Positions 11,086 through 22,044 of a stretch of 64,000 nucleotides of DNA are shown here, in pieces. The stretch is from Mermis nigrescens (lineage: Eukaryota > Nematoda > Enoplea > Mermithida > Mermithidae). The notes beneath the pieces were generated by a model, which was not told where the DNA came from, did no database searches, and saw nothing but the letters and a program-made list of their open reading frames with translations. Location of the stretch: contig JAVLUZ010000151.1 in assembly GCA_036768485.1 (NCBI GenBank), positions 1,807,330 to 1,871,329 of the forward strand, in the 5' to 3' direction. How positions within the stretch are numbered: position 1 is the stretch's first letter; each line of letters opens with the position of its first letter. Position numbers and translations under genes: made by a program.

Positions 11086-11506
11086 AAAAAGTTTTTTAAA
11101 AATCGAATAAAATATGAAAATATATAGAAGTCAGGTCAGAAGATGGGTAAATGGCGCGAAGCGCCGAAAGTTTGGCACTTTTGAGCAAGCGGATTGCTAA
11201 AAACGCTCTACAAATACAACCCTACATCTCCTCTTGGAATTTTTTCGAAACTTTCGGAGAATCATGAATTCTGAGGGGTACCCCTCCAAGCGCCCCCTCA
11301 AGATGATGGTTGTTGTATGCACACATGGGCATGGGGGTTTCTGCCCCTCAAAATCCGGTTGACCTCCAAAAAATCCGCAAATAAGCCTGAATGAATTGCT
11401 TGAATTTTGGTAGTTTTACACCACCTATATCCCCAGAATTTAATTGCTGCCCTTCTATGGTTGTAGAGTCGGCATACATGCACGTAGAGGTGTGAGGGGG
11501 AATTTA

Positions 11507-11961
11507 CAGTGCTGGCCATGAAACTTTACGCTTTAAGATGCTTCTAATAATCTTAAAGCGAGCACTGCCGGTCGGCCGTTCTAGTCTAAGATGATCTAGG
11601 AGAATGGTCGCTTTAGAAAGCGCTAGAATGACACTAGATATTCCTAGCACATCTCAGTATGCCACACGCAGCATTCTATTTTTAGCTATGGCGCGATGGA
11701 TTGACTCTATTGTTGTATTCAATTACCTTCTTCCTGCGTTATCTCGGTCACGCAACAATAGAGTCAATCCATCGCGCCATAGCTAAAAATAGAATGCTGC
11801 GTGTGGCATACTGAGATGTGCTAGGAATATCTAGTGTCATTCTAGCGCTTTCTAAAGCGACCATTTTCCTAGATCATCTTAGACCAGAACGGCCGACTGG
11901 CAGTGCTCGCTTTAAGATTATTAGAAGCATCTTAAAGCGTAAAGTTTCATGGCCAGCACTG
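11507..11961. mobile_element. Tc1/mariner-type foldback MITE with 209-bp arms
   Basis: Starts CAGTGCTGGCCATGAA and ends in its exact complement TTCATGGCCAGCACTG, with TA on both sides (11505-11506 and 11962-11963). The arms 11507-11715 and 11753-11961 are the same length and differ at only a few positions, separated by a 37-bp loop. The ends and TA duplication are those of Tc1/mariner elements. No transposase is present, so it is non-autonomous. It lies in the intron between exons G and H, so the Tudor pre-mRNA would carry a very long hairpin. Confidence 0.95.
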
Positions 11962-11965
11962 TACC

Positions 11966-12310
11966 TTCCATTGAGGGGTCAGCCAAACAGGTACTTCCTG
12001 GTGATTTTGATATGATGGAACTTTTTTTGCGTCATTTTTGAGGTCAAAAGGAGTAATGAAAATCTTTCCGGCCGGATTAGTATTTTTAATGTACTTACTA
12101 CCGGAAAAAAGCTAAAAATTGATGAGTTTTTGCATTTTTTCTGCTAAAAGTGGAAAATTCAGTTGAAATGGACTTCAAATGCTTTAAAAATGCGATATTG
12201 CCACAAAAAGGCGTTCTATAGGCTATTTTGACATATTTATTCGTTCAACTTTAAATTTACTCGTTTGGTGGATTTCCGAGATATTATCGTTTGACCTCGT
12301 GCATCTACAA
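11966..12310 (+). mobile_element. Family C repeat, copy 2
   Basis: Shares GGTACTTCCTGGTGATTTTG, TTTTTTGCGTCATTTTTGAG, TAAAAATGCGATATTGCC and a closing TTCGTTCAAC-type block with family C at 27556. It abuts the foldback MITE and precedes exon H. Confidence 0.6.
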
Positions 12311-12425
12311 CATATCAGATTTTTTGCCGATTTTTTACTATTATCTGTTTTTAAACTTTTGTTTTTGTTTTATCTTAACTTTTTTGCGCTTTTAAAAAAC
12401 TCGGGAATATTATTTTCAAACGCAG

Positions 12426-12697
12426 GCTGATGACGTTACGGAGGCCAAATTTCGCGAAGCCGTTCATTTGATGGAGACGGATTACGAGGTTGAGTTTGTC
12501 GACGTCGCGGCTCCGTCCGACGTTGCCGCCGACGTCAAAATTTTCTTGCCCGGCCAACGCGACTCGTCCATCAACGACCAGCTCGATAGCGACGGCAAAT
12601 CGTCGACCAGCGGCGACGGCAAATCGTCGACGAGCTGCGACGTCGCCGGCGTCATCAACGACGCGGTCGCGTCGGTGTGCCGGAACGACGGTTCGAC
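12426..12697 (+). CDS. Tudor-domain protein, exon H (SN-like C-terminal part of module 3)
   Basis: Acceptor AACGCAG ending at 12425; strong donor AC|GTAAGA at 12698. It begins in phase 0 with ADDVTEAKFREAVHLMETD. VEFVDVAAPSD and VKIFLPGQRDSSINDQL match exon C. The tail contains a short internal repeat, DGKSSTSGDGKSSTS, from an 18-bp DNA duplication at about 12591-12635. The length is 272 bp, leaving two bases of a codon. Confidence 0.87.
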
Positions 12698-12760
12698 GTA
12701 AGACGCATATATACGCATACATGTAACGGCTCGAGCTTTTCAGCGTGCTGGGATCTCCAG

Positions 12761-12984
12761 CATAGCTGGGCGGCACCAAAGTTCCAGGGGGTGGCAGGAT
12801 TTTTTCAAAGGTCAAAAAATGGCCTTAAAAATAGTGGTTTGGCGAAAAAACACCATTCTTCAACGTGTCTTATCGAGCACTATCCGTCGACATCAAAAAA
12901 TTGCGAGAAAAAATTTTTGAAAAATTGAATCGGGGGGGTATCTTGGTTCTTGGGGGTGCATACCTCACCCCTCGCCCAGGTATG
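12761..12984 (+). mobile_element. hAT-type MITE, family B copy 1
   Basis: Ends CATAGCTGGGCGGC and CGCCCAGGTATG, with flanks ATCTCCAG and GTCTCCAT (6 of 8 match). The interior has the family phrase CATCAAAAAATTGCGAGAAA. Confidence 0.8.
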
Positions 12985-13049
12985 GTCTCCATCCGTTTTT
13001 TTTGGGTGGGAGGGGTTCAATGACCTACACTTTCCAAGGGGGTGATAAC

Positions 13050-13258
13050 CACACCTGGGCGTGGGGGGTATGCACCCCCAGAAACCAAAATACCCCCCCA
13101 GAATTCAATTTTCGAAATTTTTCCGTTTTTTTCGCAATTTTTTGATGCCAATAAACGTCGAAAAATAGTGTTTTTATCGCCATACTACCATTTTAAGGCC
13201 ATTTTTTGACCTTCAAAAAATCTTGCACCCCCCAGAATTTCCTTGCTGCCCACGTATG
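13050..13258 (-). mobile_element. hAT-type MITE, family B copy 2
   Basis: Perfect 8-bp duplication GTGATAAC (13042-13049 and 13259-13266). The ends are CACACCTGGGCGTG and GCTGCCCACGTATG. Confidence 0.9.
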
Positions 13259-13393
13259 GTGATAACCCCCTCACCCCCTCCCAGCGTGCATGTATGCCCC
13301 TCTTACATGTATGGTACGAGAAAAATAGAATTGTGAGGGTTCTACAGTAATTTGAAGGGAGTACAAACCCCTTCACGCCCATGTGTGGTCCTG

Positions 13394-13590
13394 ACCGTAG
13401 GTGGGCAGCTTTTGAATTCTGTGGGTATATTGCAAGATATCGCAAAATGGTCTTGAAAATGGTGATCTGGCGAAAAAAGGCCCTTTTTAAGCATTTTTCA
13501 TCGAGCACTATCCATTTGCATGAAAAAATTGTGGGAAAAAATTGTGGGAAAAAATGTATGGCCCAAAAGCTCAATTATTGATCCCTCTCA
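13394..13590 (+). mobile_element. hAT-type MITE, family B copy 3 (right end degraded)
   Basis: Starts near CGTAGGTGGGCAGC and keeps TCATCGAGCACTATCC, but the usual right end is missing. No duplication can be read. Confidence 0.6.
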
Positions 13591-13655
13591 GATCGGTCTT
13601 GATGTGCACCAGTGCTCCATTCAGTAACGGCACGAAATGGGTAGGGGATCCCGGC

Positions 13656-14048
13656 CACATATGCACAGCATGGGAATTCTAGGGGGCGTTAAATAATTAA
13701 TTGCCTTTTTTGGGTTGAAAATTGGTAGATACCCGTCAAAAACATTGTTTTTGAGTGTTTCTGACTATGGTCTTTCTTTCTGGAGCGTAAAAACATTAAA
13801 AAAATTTCATAAAATTAAAAGTGTAAAAAAACATGAGTATAATGGCGCGAAGCGCCGAAAATTGGGTACTTTTCTTTTGAGCAAATAGGTAGTTAAAAGT
13901 GTTTAAAAGAGCATATTTCCTACAAATTTTTAGGAATTTCTTGGGAATTTTCAAAAAATCGCCAATTCTATGGGAGAGTGATAAAATTTTTGCGGGGGGT
14001 TAATTTTTTCTGAGGATGGGGTGAAACCCCCCCCAAAGATCATGTAAG
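13656..14048 (+). mobile_element. Family A repeat, copy 2
   Basis: Starts CACATATGCACAGCATGGG and ends AAGATCATGTAAG. It contains a perfect GGCGCGAAGCGCC hairpin at 13844-13856. The flanking duplication is not convincing. Confidence 0.6.
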
Positions 14049-14629
14049 ATTCGGCGATTCGGGGGGGCGAGAGGGTAAATGACCTACTTTTTGATCAAAA
14101 ACGGCTTCAAAAATCGGGGGGGGGTCAGAAATTTTCTGGCTTTGTGGGGGCGTCCGACTTTTGTTGGACCCCATCCCCCGTTGCATGTATGCTCCCATCC
14201 CCCTTTCACATTTTTGCGCCTGTACGAAATTATTTGTTTTGATTAAATTGAACAGCAAGGGAATTTCTAGTTTCTGATTATAAAATTAAAAAAATTAGCA
14301 TTAATTATTCAAATTTTGTCCGAAATCACATGAAAAGAGTCGTATATTGAATGGCTCATAATTTTGGGTGGGGGAATCTGGTAATTTTTAGGGGCATCCA
14401 AAATTGTCTGAAAACGCAAGTTTTTGCCAAAAATGGGCCTTTTAATGGGCATATGCGTTTTGCTTGATCGGAAAAATCTTCCGCTTAATTTAGGTTGCTA
14501 ACGTCCTTATCGTATATTTAATATCTTTTACGCACCACCCACCGAGCTTGCCCCATCAACTTAAGAATTTGGGCAAAAATGGTCGGTTTTCGGGTCAAAG
14601 GTACACATGGGCGTGAGGGGGGGCTGACC

Positions 14630-14854
14630 CACACCTGGGCGTGGGTTTGGGGGTATGCACCCCCCGATAAACCAAAATACCCCTTCCCCCATAATTCAAT
14701 TTTTCAAAATTTTTTATTTTTTGATGTCAATGGTTAGTGCTCAATGAGAAACGTTGAAAAATGGTGTTTTTTCGCCATATCACCATATTTAAGGCTATTT
14801 TTTGACCTTTGAAAAGTATTGCACCCCTTAGAATTTTGGTGCCGCCCACCTATG
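14630..14854 (-). mobile_element. hAT-type MITE, family B copy 4
   Basis: Ends CACACCTGGGCGTG and GCCGCCCACCTATG; flanks GGCTGACC and GTCTGACC (7 of 8). Confidence 0.85.
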
Positions 14855-15250
14855 GTCTGACCCCCAGAATCCGGCGAACCCTCCTCTAAATCGACAGACC
14901 CCCAGAATTGAATTTTTGGTGCTATTTTTGGCGATTTTGCTCTATCGGACTCACATAATTTAGCTGTTGCGTATGTATGGAATGAAATAGATAAATATCT
15001 ATCTAACCTAAATTCTGTTTTTGTTGGAAAGCAGCGAAAGTGTCTAAAATGGCTTGTACGAGTTGTAAATTTATTTAATTATATTTTTGTTTGTTTTCAT
15101 TGATAATATTTTATTTAATTTTTTTAAATTTATTTTTCATTTTTTCATTTATTTTTCATTTTTTCAATTAAATTTTTTTCATTATTTGTTTCAATTTTTT
15201 GTATCAGCCCTATATTGTCTATCATTACGTTCTTGTTTTTCTCTTTTCAG

Positions 15251-15260
15251 AATCGTTTGA
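15251..15260 (+). CDS. Tudor-domain protein, probable terminal coding exon
   Basis: A textbook acceptor (TTTTTCTCTTTTCAG) ends at 15250 and an AATAAA signal lies 47 bp beyond the proposed stop. Joining donor 12697 in phase gives ...GSTIV and a stop at 15258-15260. An alternative GT at 12692 would give another frame, reading ESFDTAPFNTIQ and then stop at 15293-15295; that peptide faintly resembles the YFDGPF motif. Which frame is used, or whether a small exon lies between, cannot be settled without transcripts. Confidence 0.5.
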
Positions 15261-15306
15261 CACCGCGCCGTTTAACACGATACAATGACATACCTTACGC
15301 TTAAAA

Positions 15307-15312
15307 AATAAA
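15307..15312 (+). terminator. Polyadenylation signal of the Tudor gene
   Basis: AATAAA followed by a T-rich stretch and GT/T-rich DNA (about 15313-15350), the layout of a cleavage/polyadenylation site. It lies shortly after the proposed stop codon in the terminal exon, and no further Tudor sequence follows. Confidence 0.6.
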
Positions 15313-16009
15313 TCTTTTTTCCCATGTATTTTATGTCGCTCTGTGACCTTTTTTTCGCTTACACTGCTCGTTTCTTTTTTGTTTCGCTATTTGCTCTAAA
15401 TTTTTGCGTCGAGTGATAAAGATGACGTTAAAGGCCGAGTTGCGCTGTAAACTAATTGTTTGGCTATTAAATTCGTTTAAATTGACGGCAAAGGAAGAAA
15501 AAATGCAGTTTTTTGATCCGTTAAATCGTGCAGTTGTTTTTTTGCGTTATATTATTCGTTGTGACTTTAGAAGTTGCGGTTTGATCATTTTCCATTGCGT
15601 TTAATCGTTTAGAATTCGACTTTATCTAAACTCGCGTTTTTGTTCTTCAGTAAAATTGCGTATTTGTGAATATCTTGCCCCTAAAACATTTTGCGTTTTA
15701 TTCTTTTTTCGCAAGACTCGGCGCGTTCGTTTACAAAAGATTTTTCTGAAGAAAATGGGGAAAAAATGAGCAGAAACTGTGGGGAATAACGCGGTTTTTG
15801 ACTATTTATACCAATTTTCATTTTGGCCCGAAAAAGTTCAATATCTGACCCCCAGCAAACCGCCCGCGCTGCCCTTCAATAATTGCTGTATCTGATTCAG
15901 ATTGAAGCCAAACGACTTTATGTAAAAGTGTATAGAAATGCGCAGCATGGTATCCTAAAAGGTTTCAATTCTGCGGTTTCTGGTCAATTCGAGCTTAGGA
16001 TGTAGTGTT

Positions 16010-16260
16010 GCTTGCATTTCATTTTTTCGAGAGCCTTTTCAGTGTATTTTTTGAGGCTAAAGTAAGCGTGAAAAGATCATTTACTGTAATGCTTAGTGAA
16101 GTCGAGCGGCTGGTATGCTTGCATTTTCGATGCACTACCGTCAATATAAATTTGACTAAAATAGTACTGGGACATATGTACTGCAGTAAATGCGCTAAAT
16201 AAAAGGCTGGAATCGAACCCGAGTTGCTTCTGCGTCAAGCGGACGTTTTATAACTGATCT
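16010..16260 (-). repeat. Interspersed repeat with tRNA-like end
   Basis: On the minus strand, CTCGGGTTCGATTCCAGCC (about 16208-16226) is a good Pol III B box. The adjoining body matches 60200-60430. Not an intact tRNA. Confidence 0.45.
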
Positions 16261-16868
16261 ATACGAGAGTTCGCAAGCGCTTCTTGAAATTTTAGTCTAT
16301 TGTGTTTAAATGTCGACTTAAGATGAGCTGAACGCGCGACTTTTTTCTTCAAAGTTGATTATTCTGTTAGAAGACGAAAATGAATCCGCAAAAAATTTTC
16401 TTGAAAAACCCTGTTTTGCTATGCGGATACAGTGAGCTCTAGTGACCTACAGTAAATGAGAAAGAAAAAGTCGAAGCCTCCGAATACATTTACTGAAAAA
16501 GCTCTCGGATAAATGATACAGGCTATAGTTTAGACGAATTAACAATGCTGTACCAGTGATGTTCCAATTGTATCAACGTTAAACGGTTGCATATGCACAT
16601 ATAAATATTCATTGCAGCGATCGCTCACTCACTGCGTGTCAAATGTACAGCATGGCCGATTGGCGCTTTTGAAGGAAATTTACAATTTTCATCCATTATT
16701 GCCTTATCTGGATGACTGCCTATCTTTTGCCCTGGGAAGTTAATTCTTTGAGCTTATAAAATTTATGCTTAATAATTGATAAAAAACGAGCTTTTTGTTT
16801 TATTTTCGAAATTCCATTTGCTAACTCGTGTCATTCTAATATTTTCAGTTTGAAACGTGTCGAAGTTT

Positions 16869-17106
16869 TATAGTCCGTTTCATTTCTGCTTTGAGGTTTT
16901 TAGAAATATATAAAGTGACTACAGAAGTACTTTAAACTAGTCCCTTAAGATAGATATTCTACAGTATACCGAGTCACATAGAGACGTATGCCATGGCTAA
17001 GCCATATTACTGCATCAAAATTTTTAATCACTTCAGTAGTCCAATTCTTGCTGGTTGATTTAAAAGAAAACCGCAAGTTTAAATGAAACAGATTTTAGTC
17101 TGTTTT
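16869..17106. mobile_element. Short TIR element with TAGTCYGTTTCAT ends, copy 1
   Basis: The left end TATAGTCCGTTTCATTT and the right end AAATGAAACAGATTTTAGTC are imperfect complements. Related copies lie at 56511-56741 and about 57296-57513. No ORF. Confidence 0.6.
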
Positions 17107-17469
17107 ACATATAAGTTTGGGCATGAATTTTAAGAATCTATTCGAAAGTTAATCGACGGATTACGATAATTCTCAATGCAATAATCTTATTCTGTCGGTT
17201 AATTGTCGGACATAGTTTTTACCTAATATTCTCAAACTTGTGTGAAACTGACTACATATAATTTCTACATTAATCAACTAGTGTAAATTTATCTTTTTTA
17301 ATTTTCCAAATAGTGAAGTTGTGGTCGTTTTCAGCAAGATTTTCCGATCGATTCACAAAAGCACTACAGTTTATTACACATTACACGTTGAAAAAGAAAT
17401 CGTCTTCAAAAGTTAGATCAGTAGGGGAGGCAATTTACAAACTTACCCACAAAAAAATAATTACTGTCC

Positions 17470-17800
17470 CCGTTTCGCTTGCCAGCAGTGTGCACTGTGC
17501 CAGGTTGGCACTTTTCCTTCCATTGGTAGTTTCTTGACTTTTTGGATGTTTTTCATTCCTATGCTTAACCACAGGTTGGCAGTTTTTTGAGGGGCCCTTG
17601 GCGATTGTTTTTGGGCCGCTTCCATATAATTTGTGCAGGGGATGACAGTTTTTCTCAAGAATTGTGGCAGTCTTTAAAATTTTGGCACTTATGCAATTTA
17701 GTCCCTCCCTACGAATTTGTTTCATCTTTTTCAACATTAGGTTATATACAACTTTAGGATATATACAGGAGCGAATTTTTTCGATGTTTTTCAACATTAG
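17470..17800. repeat. Repeat H, copy 1
   Basis: Shares CTATGCTTAACCACAGG, TTTTTTGAGGGGCC and CTTCCATATA in order with 19950-20330. Open frames on both strands here are repeats, not genes. Confidence 0.6.
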
Positions 17801-17934
17801 CTGTTACTTAACTTCTTTTTTCAGGTACAATTATAACAATGACATTTCGAGTTAAATTTGAATTTCTCTTCAAATTAAAAATATTAATTTTTTGAATTTA
17901 ATTTTTTTAGAAGTTTAATCTTACTTCTCCTGTT

Positions 17935-19745
17935 ACCAATGCCTTAGGCTTAGGCTTAGTAATGTGCATTCATACCAGGGGATGGGCTAAGCCTACTTCA
18001 AAATTGGGCAAAAAATTGCTCCACCCCATGGATGGAAAAAATCCAGATTTGAAAATTTCGAATTTTAGGTTTTTGGGTTTTTTGTGTGTTTTTTTTGGGT
18101 TTTTCTTGGGTTTTTGGTTTTTTAAGGGGTTTTTTATGGGTTTCTTTTTAATAAAAATTTTAGCTCGAGGTATAGGTAGTAGCTGAGAATACTTCAACAG
18201 CTTCAAGACACAAAACAAAACAAGTAAACAACAACTTTGTTCAGCTAATACACAAAATTCAACAACAAAATTGGTCATTCACAAGCATAATCCATGCCAC
18301 ATACCTATACATATACATCTGTCTCTTAAATGCTCAGTCAGACACTAGAATTTAGCCAACAGAACAGATGCATTGGATCTAGCTCTCAAAAAATTATTGA
18401 AAATTCAGCAGGCTCATAATACTTCTCCCGTAAAATTAAATTTTATCTTTGCATACAAACGCTTACGACAAAAATGGATTTTTAATAAAATCCTCATTGC
18501 ACAAATGAAACAAGAACAGCATATTAATAGGTATATGTGACTGTAATCTTATCCATCCATCACTGTAGTATCCCCTTCCTCTTCATCGCAATCGCGCTTA
18601 AAATTAGCTAACATGGAATCGCAAAGCAATTGTAAAAGGAACAACCATGATACAAAAAACATTGACAATACACAGTATTTAATTCCATTACAAATAAATT
18701 CTTAACCTGTGGATAAAAAACCCAAAAAAACCCAAAACCCAACGATTTCTTGCACCCAAAAAACCCACAAAAAACCCAAAAAAACCCAAGTTCGGCTAAA
18801 GTTAAGCATATGGTACTTTTAGAAAAGGTGCAAAACGAATATGGAATGCCAAAATTTTTGTCCCAAACTGGTAGAACATGATAAATTGAAGCGCGGAAAA
18901 AAATTTGGTGAAAATCTGAGCCATATTTGCAAAGTTGCAGGCAACTGTCGATTTGAGGGTTGGGTGGGACGATTAAACGGCTCGATCCAAGGACTCACAC
19001 ATTTGTCAGAAATAAATAATATGGGCTGAAATTATGGATGGAAGCATAGCAATGAAGGAGAAAAAGAAAAAAAGGCGCGGAAAGCTGTTTGAAATTTGAA
19101 AATTTTTTTCCATTTTTTGCATGCTTTTTTCGGTTTTACTTGATAAGATATAGGAAAATCTAAGTTTTTCCTTCTAATATACTTAGGCTTAGGCTTAGTA
19201 TATCTGAAAAGGTGTTTTAAGCTGCTTAGGTCGAGGTCGCTCCCGCTCAGGTCAATGTATAGATGCTTAGGTCGATGTATAGATGCTTAGGTCGATGTAT
19301 AGATGCTTAGGTCGATTTATAGATGCTTAGGTAGATGTATAGATGCTAAGGTCGATGTATAGATGCTTATATCGATGTAAATTGGCTATCTACATGTGAT
19401 TCTGCATTCAGCTGTTTGAATCTTCAAATACTTAGGTCGAGTAGATGCTTGCGTAGGTAGAGAAGAGGCTAATTAACGAAACCCATAGCTTTTGTAATAC
19501 TGATCATAGACGGATGAATACTTTTTCCGCGCTTTCTTTCAACATGTTCTAAGAACTGAGCGAAAAAATTCGCTCTTCTGAAGTTTATTCCATGGTATCC
19601 TGAAAGTACCATATTCTTAACTTACTCCCCCAAGTTCAAAAAACCCAGCCTTGCCAACCCTGCTCCCACTCGCCTCGCTCGCTCCACAATTTTCGCCCCA
19701 TCTTTGATTAAGGCTTAGCCCATCCCTGGTATCAATATGCATCCT
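17935..19745. mobile_element. Element T1, long TIR transposon with internal 20-bp tandem repeats
   Basis: The left end GCATTCATACCAGGGGATGG and the right end CCATCCCTGGTATCAATATGC are inverted copies and extend into GGCTAAGCCT/AGGCTTAGCCC. It includes TTAGGC-like motifs (17942, 19185) and a 20-bp tandem array (about 19250-19375). An inverted relative of its inner half lies at 46.7-47.6 kb. No transposase was recognised; the boundaries are approximate. Confidence 0.65.
19250..19375 (+). repeat. 20-bp tandem array (GATGCTTAGGTCGATGTATA)
   Basis: About six near-identical 20-bp units within T1. The reverse complement appears at about 46970-47090 in the related element. Confidence 0.85.
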
Positions 19746-19855
19746 CAAACAATCAAGTCACTCGTGCTTGCCCTCCGTTTTTAACCATTTTATATAGAGA
19801 CGTGGAAAAAATACATGTTTGGCTCATAAGATTGTTAGTAACTCTTAGAATCAGG

Positions 19856-19920
19856 TAGTATTGCCCAGTGGTAAACTCGTTGCTTTGTAGAGCGAAAGGT
19901 CTGAGGATCAAAACCCAGCA
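19856..19920 (+). repeat. tRNA-like or SINE-head sequence
   Basis: TTGCCCAGTGGTAAAC resembles a Pol III A box and GGATCAAAACCC a weak B box, about 45 bp apart. The arms do not fold into an intact tRNA by eye, so a tRNA-derived SINE remnant is more likely than a gene. Confidence 0.35.
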
Positions 19921-19949
19921 GCAGCAAGTTATTTCTCAGTCTGTATATG

Positions 19950-20330
19950 CCCTAATGTTGTATACACCCTAATGTTGTATATAGTATATACCCTAATGTT
20001 AAAAAAGATTGAAAAAATTTGGTAGGGACTAAATAACATAAGTACCAAAATTTTTACCAGGTAACACTGCTTGCCAGCAGTGTTGTCAGGTTGGCAGTTT
20101 TCCTTACATTCTGGCAGTTTTTTGATTTTTCGGAAGTATTTTCCTCCTATGCTTAACCACAGGGTGGCAGCTTTTTGAGGGGCCTGTGGGAGTTTTTCCG
20201 GTTCGCTTCCATATACTTTGTACAGGAGATGGCAGCTTTCCTCGAAAATTGTGAAAGTTTTTAAAATTTTGACCTGGCAACACTGCTTGCCAGTCATGAT
20301 CAGCGCAGTGTGGACGAATTTTAGAATACA
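19950..20330. repeat. Repeat H, copy 2
   Basis: Matches 17510-17700 over GCTTAACCACAGG...GAGGGGCC...CTTCCATATA. It carries an inverted segment at 19960-20050 relative to copy 1. Confidence 0.6.
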
Positions 20331-21219
20331 TCGATTTTGCACATTTCAAAAAAATAGCGTTTTAATGCGATTTCAAACAGGAATCTTTAACATAGAAGCT
20401 GAAAATACAGGCGAAAAAGCCTTTGATTGAAATTAACTTTAAAAAATTGGGCGAATTTTAGAATATATCCATTTTGCAAATTAAAAAATAGCGTTTTTAT
20501 GCGATTTCAAGCAGGTATCTTTATTATAAAAGTTGAAAAAACAGACGGAAAAGCCTTTGATTGAAATAATCTTAAAAAAACTCCATTTTCTAAGTTTCAT
20601 TTCCGTCTGTTTTCTTCAACTTTTATATTAAAAAATCCCACTTGAATTCATATAAAAATGCTATTCTGACCTTAATCGACCTTATCTTTGGGCTCTCACC
20701 CCTCCAGAAATTTTTTCACCCCAAAATATACGTAATCCTTTCCTTTCTAACTAACCCTAACAAAAAAGAATGATCACCGAATGGTTTGCATGACTTAATT
20801 ATTATAATTACGGAAGTATAAATTCTCACTCACTTTTATATGTTGATATCCGTGCTGATCCAAACAGTCGTACGCCTTTTAGCAGTCGCTGGATGAAATT
20901 TTGTATATCAATAGTTTTGAGCGTCCGAAAAATGTGCCATGTCAAAACAAAATCTGATTTCCGCATCAATAGCCGCTGTCAATATGGCCGATTTCAATGC
21001 TCCGCCAAACCTATCAGATTTTTAATCCGGCTCCTTTGGTATAAATTGTAAATCTTTTACCAACTGTAAGAGTTTGCCAAATTGTTGGATAGTTCTTTAA
21101 TTTCTCTATGATTAAGGATTATGCTTTTAGAACGCAGCAATAGCGCAGAGCATAAACAATCTTGATAAACAATCCAATATATGAAATGCGTATTACACAG
21201 CAGCATGGTAGAGCGTAAA

Positions 21220-21470
21220 CAACAGGAATAAGCAATTCTAGCGTCCATAACAAACACCTATTACATAAATCACTCATGATTGAAAAAAATTGCATAGAAA
21301 AGCAACATCGACTTCCACGTGAGCATAAGGTTACTAATCTAACACCAACCGGAATAAGCAATTCTAGCATCTGAACAAACACCTATTACGTAAATCACTC
21401 ATGATTAAAAAAATTTGCATAGCGAAGCAACGCTCGACTTTTATGTGAGCATAAGGTTACTAATCTAACA
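21220..21470 (+). repeat. Tandem duplication of a unit of about 125 bp
   Basis: GGAATAAGCAATTCTAGC...CATAAGGTTACTAATCTAAC occurs twice head to tail with about 10% difference. No coding. Confidence 0.8.
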
Positions 21471-22044
21471 CCCTACAGTACATAAAGGATTGTTTAGTCA
21501 GATGTGCTCCACAGATCACCTGTCTGTAATGATAATCACACCTTTTATTCAATGCATTAGGAACGGAGTGTTCTATCTAGGCAACAGTAAATGCGCCTAA
21601 CTTCCATTCTTTTATAATACAGTCATGTAAACTTACATCGACCAATCACAGTGGATTCCGCGCAATTTGCTTTGTGTCGCCTTCCCAATTTGAGTACATT
21701 ATGTTCGCTCAAGCTATACATAGAAACCAATAAATGTATTGTGGATAGTTGCCTACGTACTTCATAAATGTTCAACGTGTGCATGTATGTACGAATAAAC
21801 CTGTTGTCCTTTCCTTCATAATAGAGTCATCAATCGTCAGAATTATAGCCATCGCCTTCGCCTACAGAATGCACCTACTACCTACCTATGTACCTACTTA
21901 CATACATATGTACATACAGACAATTCGATCAATCATTGTGACGATTTTCGCAGTCGCCTTCCCTAAACAATGCATACCTACATACAAACAAGTGTATGCT
22001 TCTTGCTTCCATCAGCATACATTAGATAAAAAAATGTTTTCTAG

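Larger units (their letters stand above)
12698..15250 (+). other. Tudor-gene intron H/terminal exon
   Basis: Holds four family B copies or fragments (12761, 13050, 13394, 14630), a family A copy (13656), family D-like DNA (14049-14210, 14350-14460) and AT-rich DNA (15060-15240). No coding exon was recognised. Confidence 0.7.

Noticed and set aside
11507..11961. Hairpin considered as a miRNA precursor or CRISPR-like repeat
   Set aside because: The arms are 209 bp with TA-flanked transposon ends, which fits a foldback MITE better; there is no repeat-spacer array.
11298..12015. ORFs in and around the hairpin element
   Set aside because: They fall in the arms of the foldback MITE; similar peptides on both arms come from the inverted repeat.
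15404..15604. 66-residue ORF after the Tudor gene as a possible NPL4 first exon
   Set aside because: It does not resemble the NPL4 ubiquitin-like domain, and no donor with the right phase or start context was convincing.
19192..19375. 20-bp tandem array considered as CRISPR-like
   Set aside because: Units are contiguous without spacers, and the genome is plainly eukaryotic.
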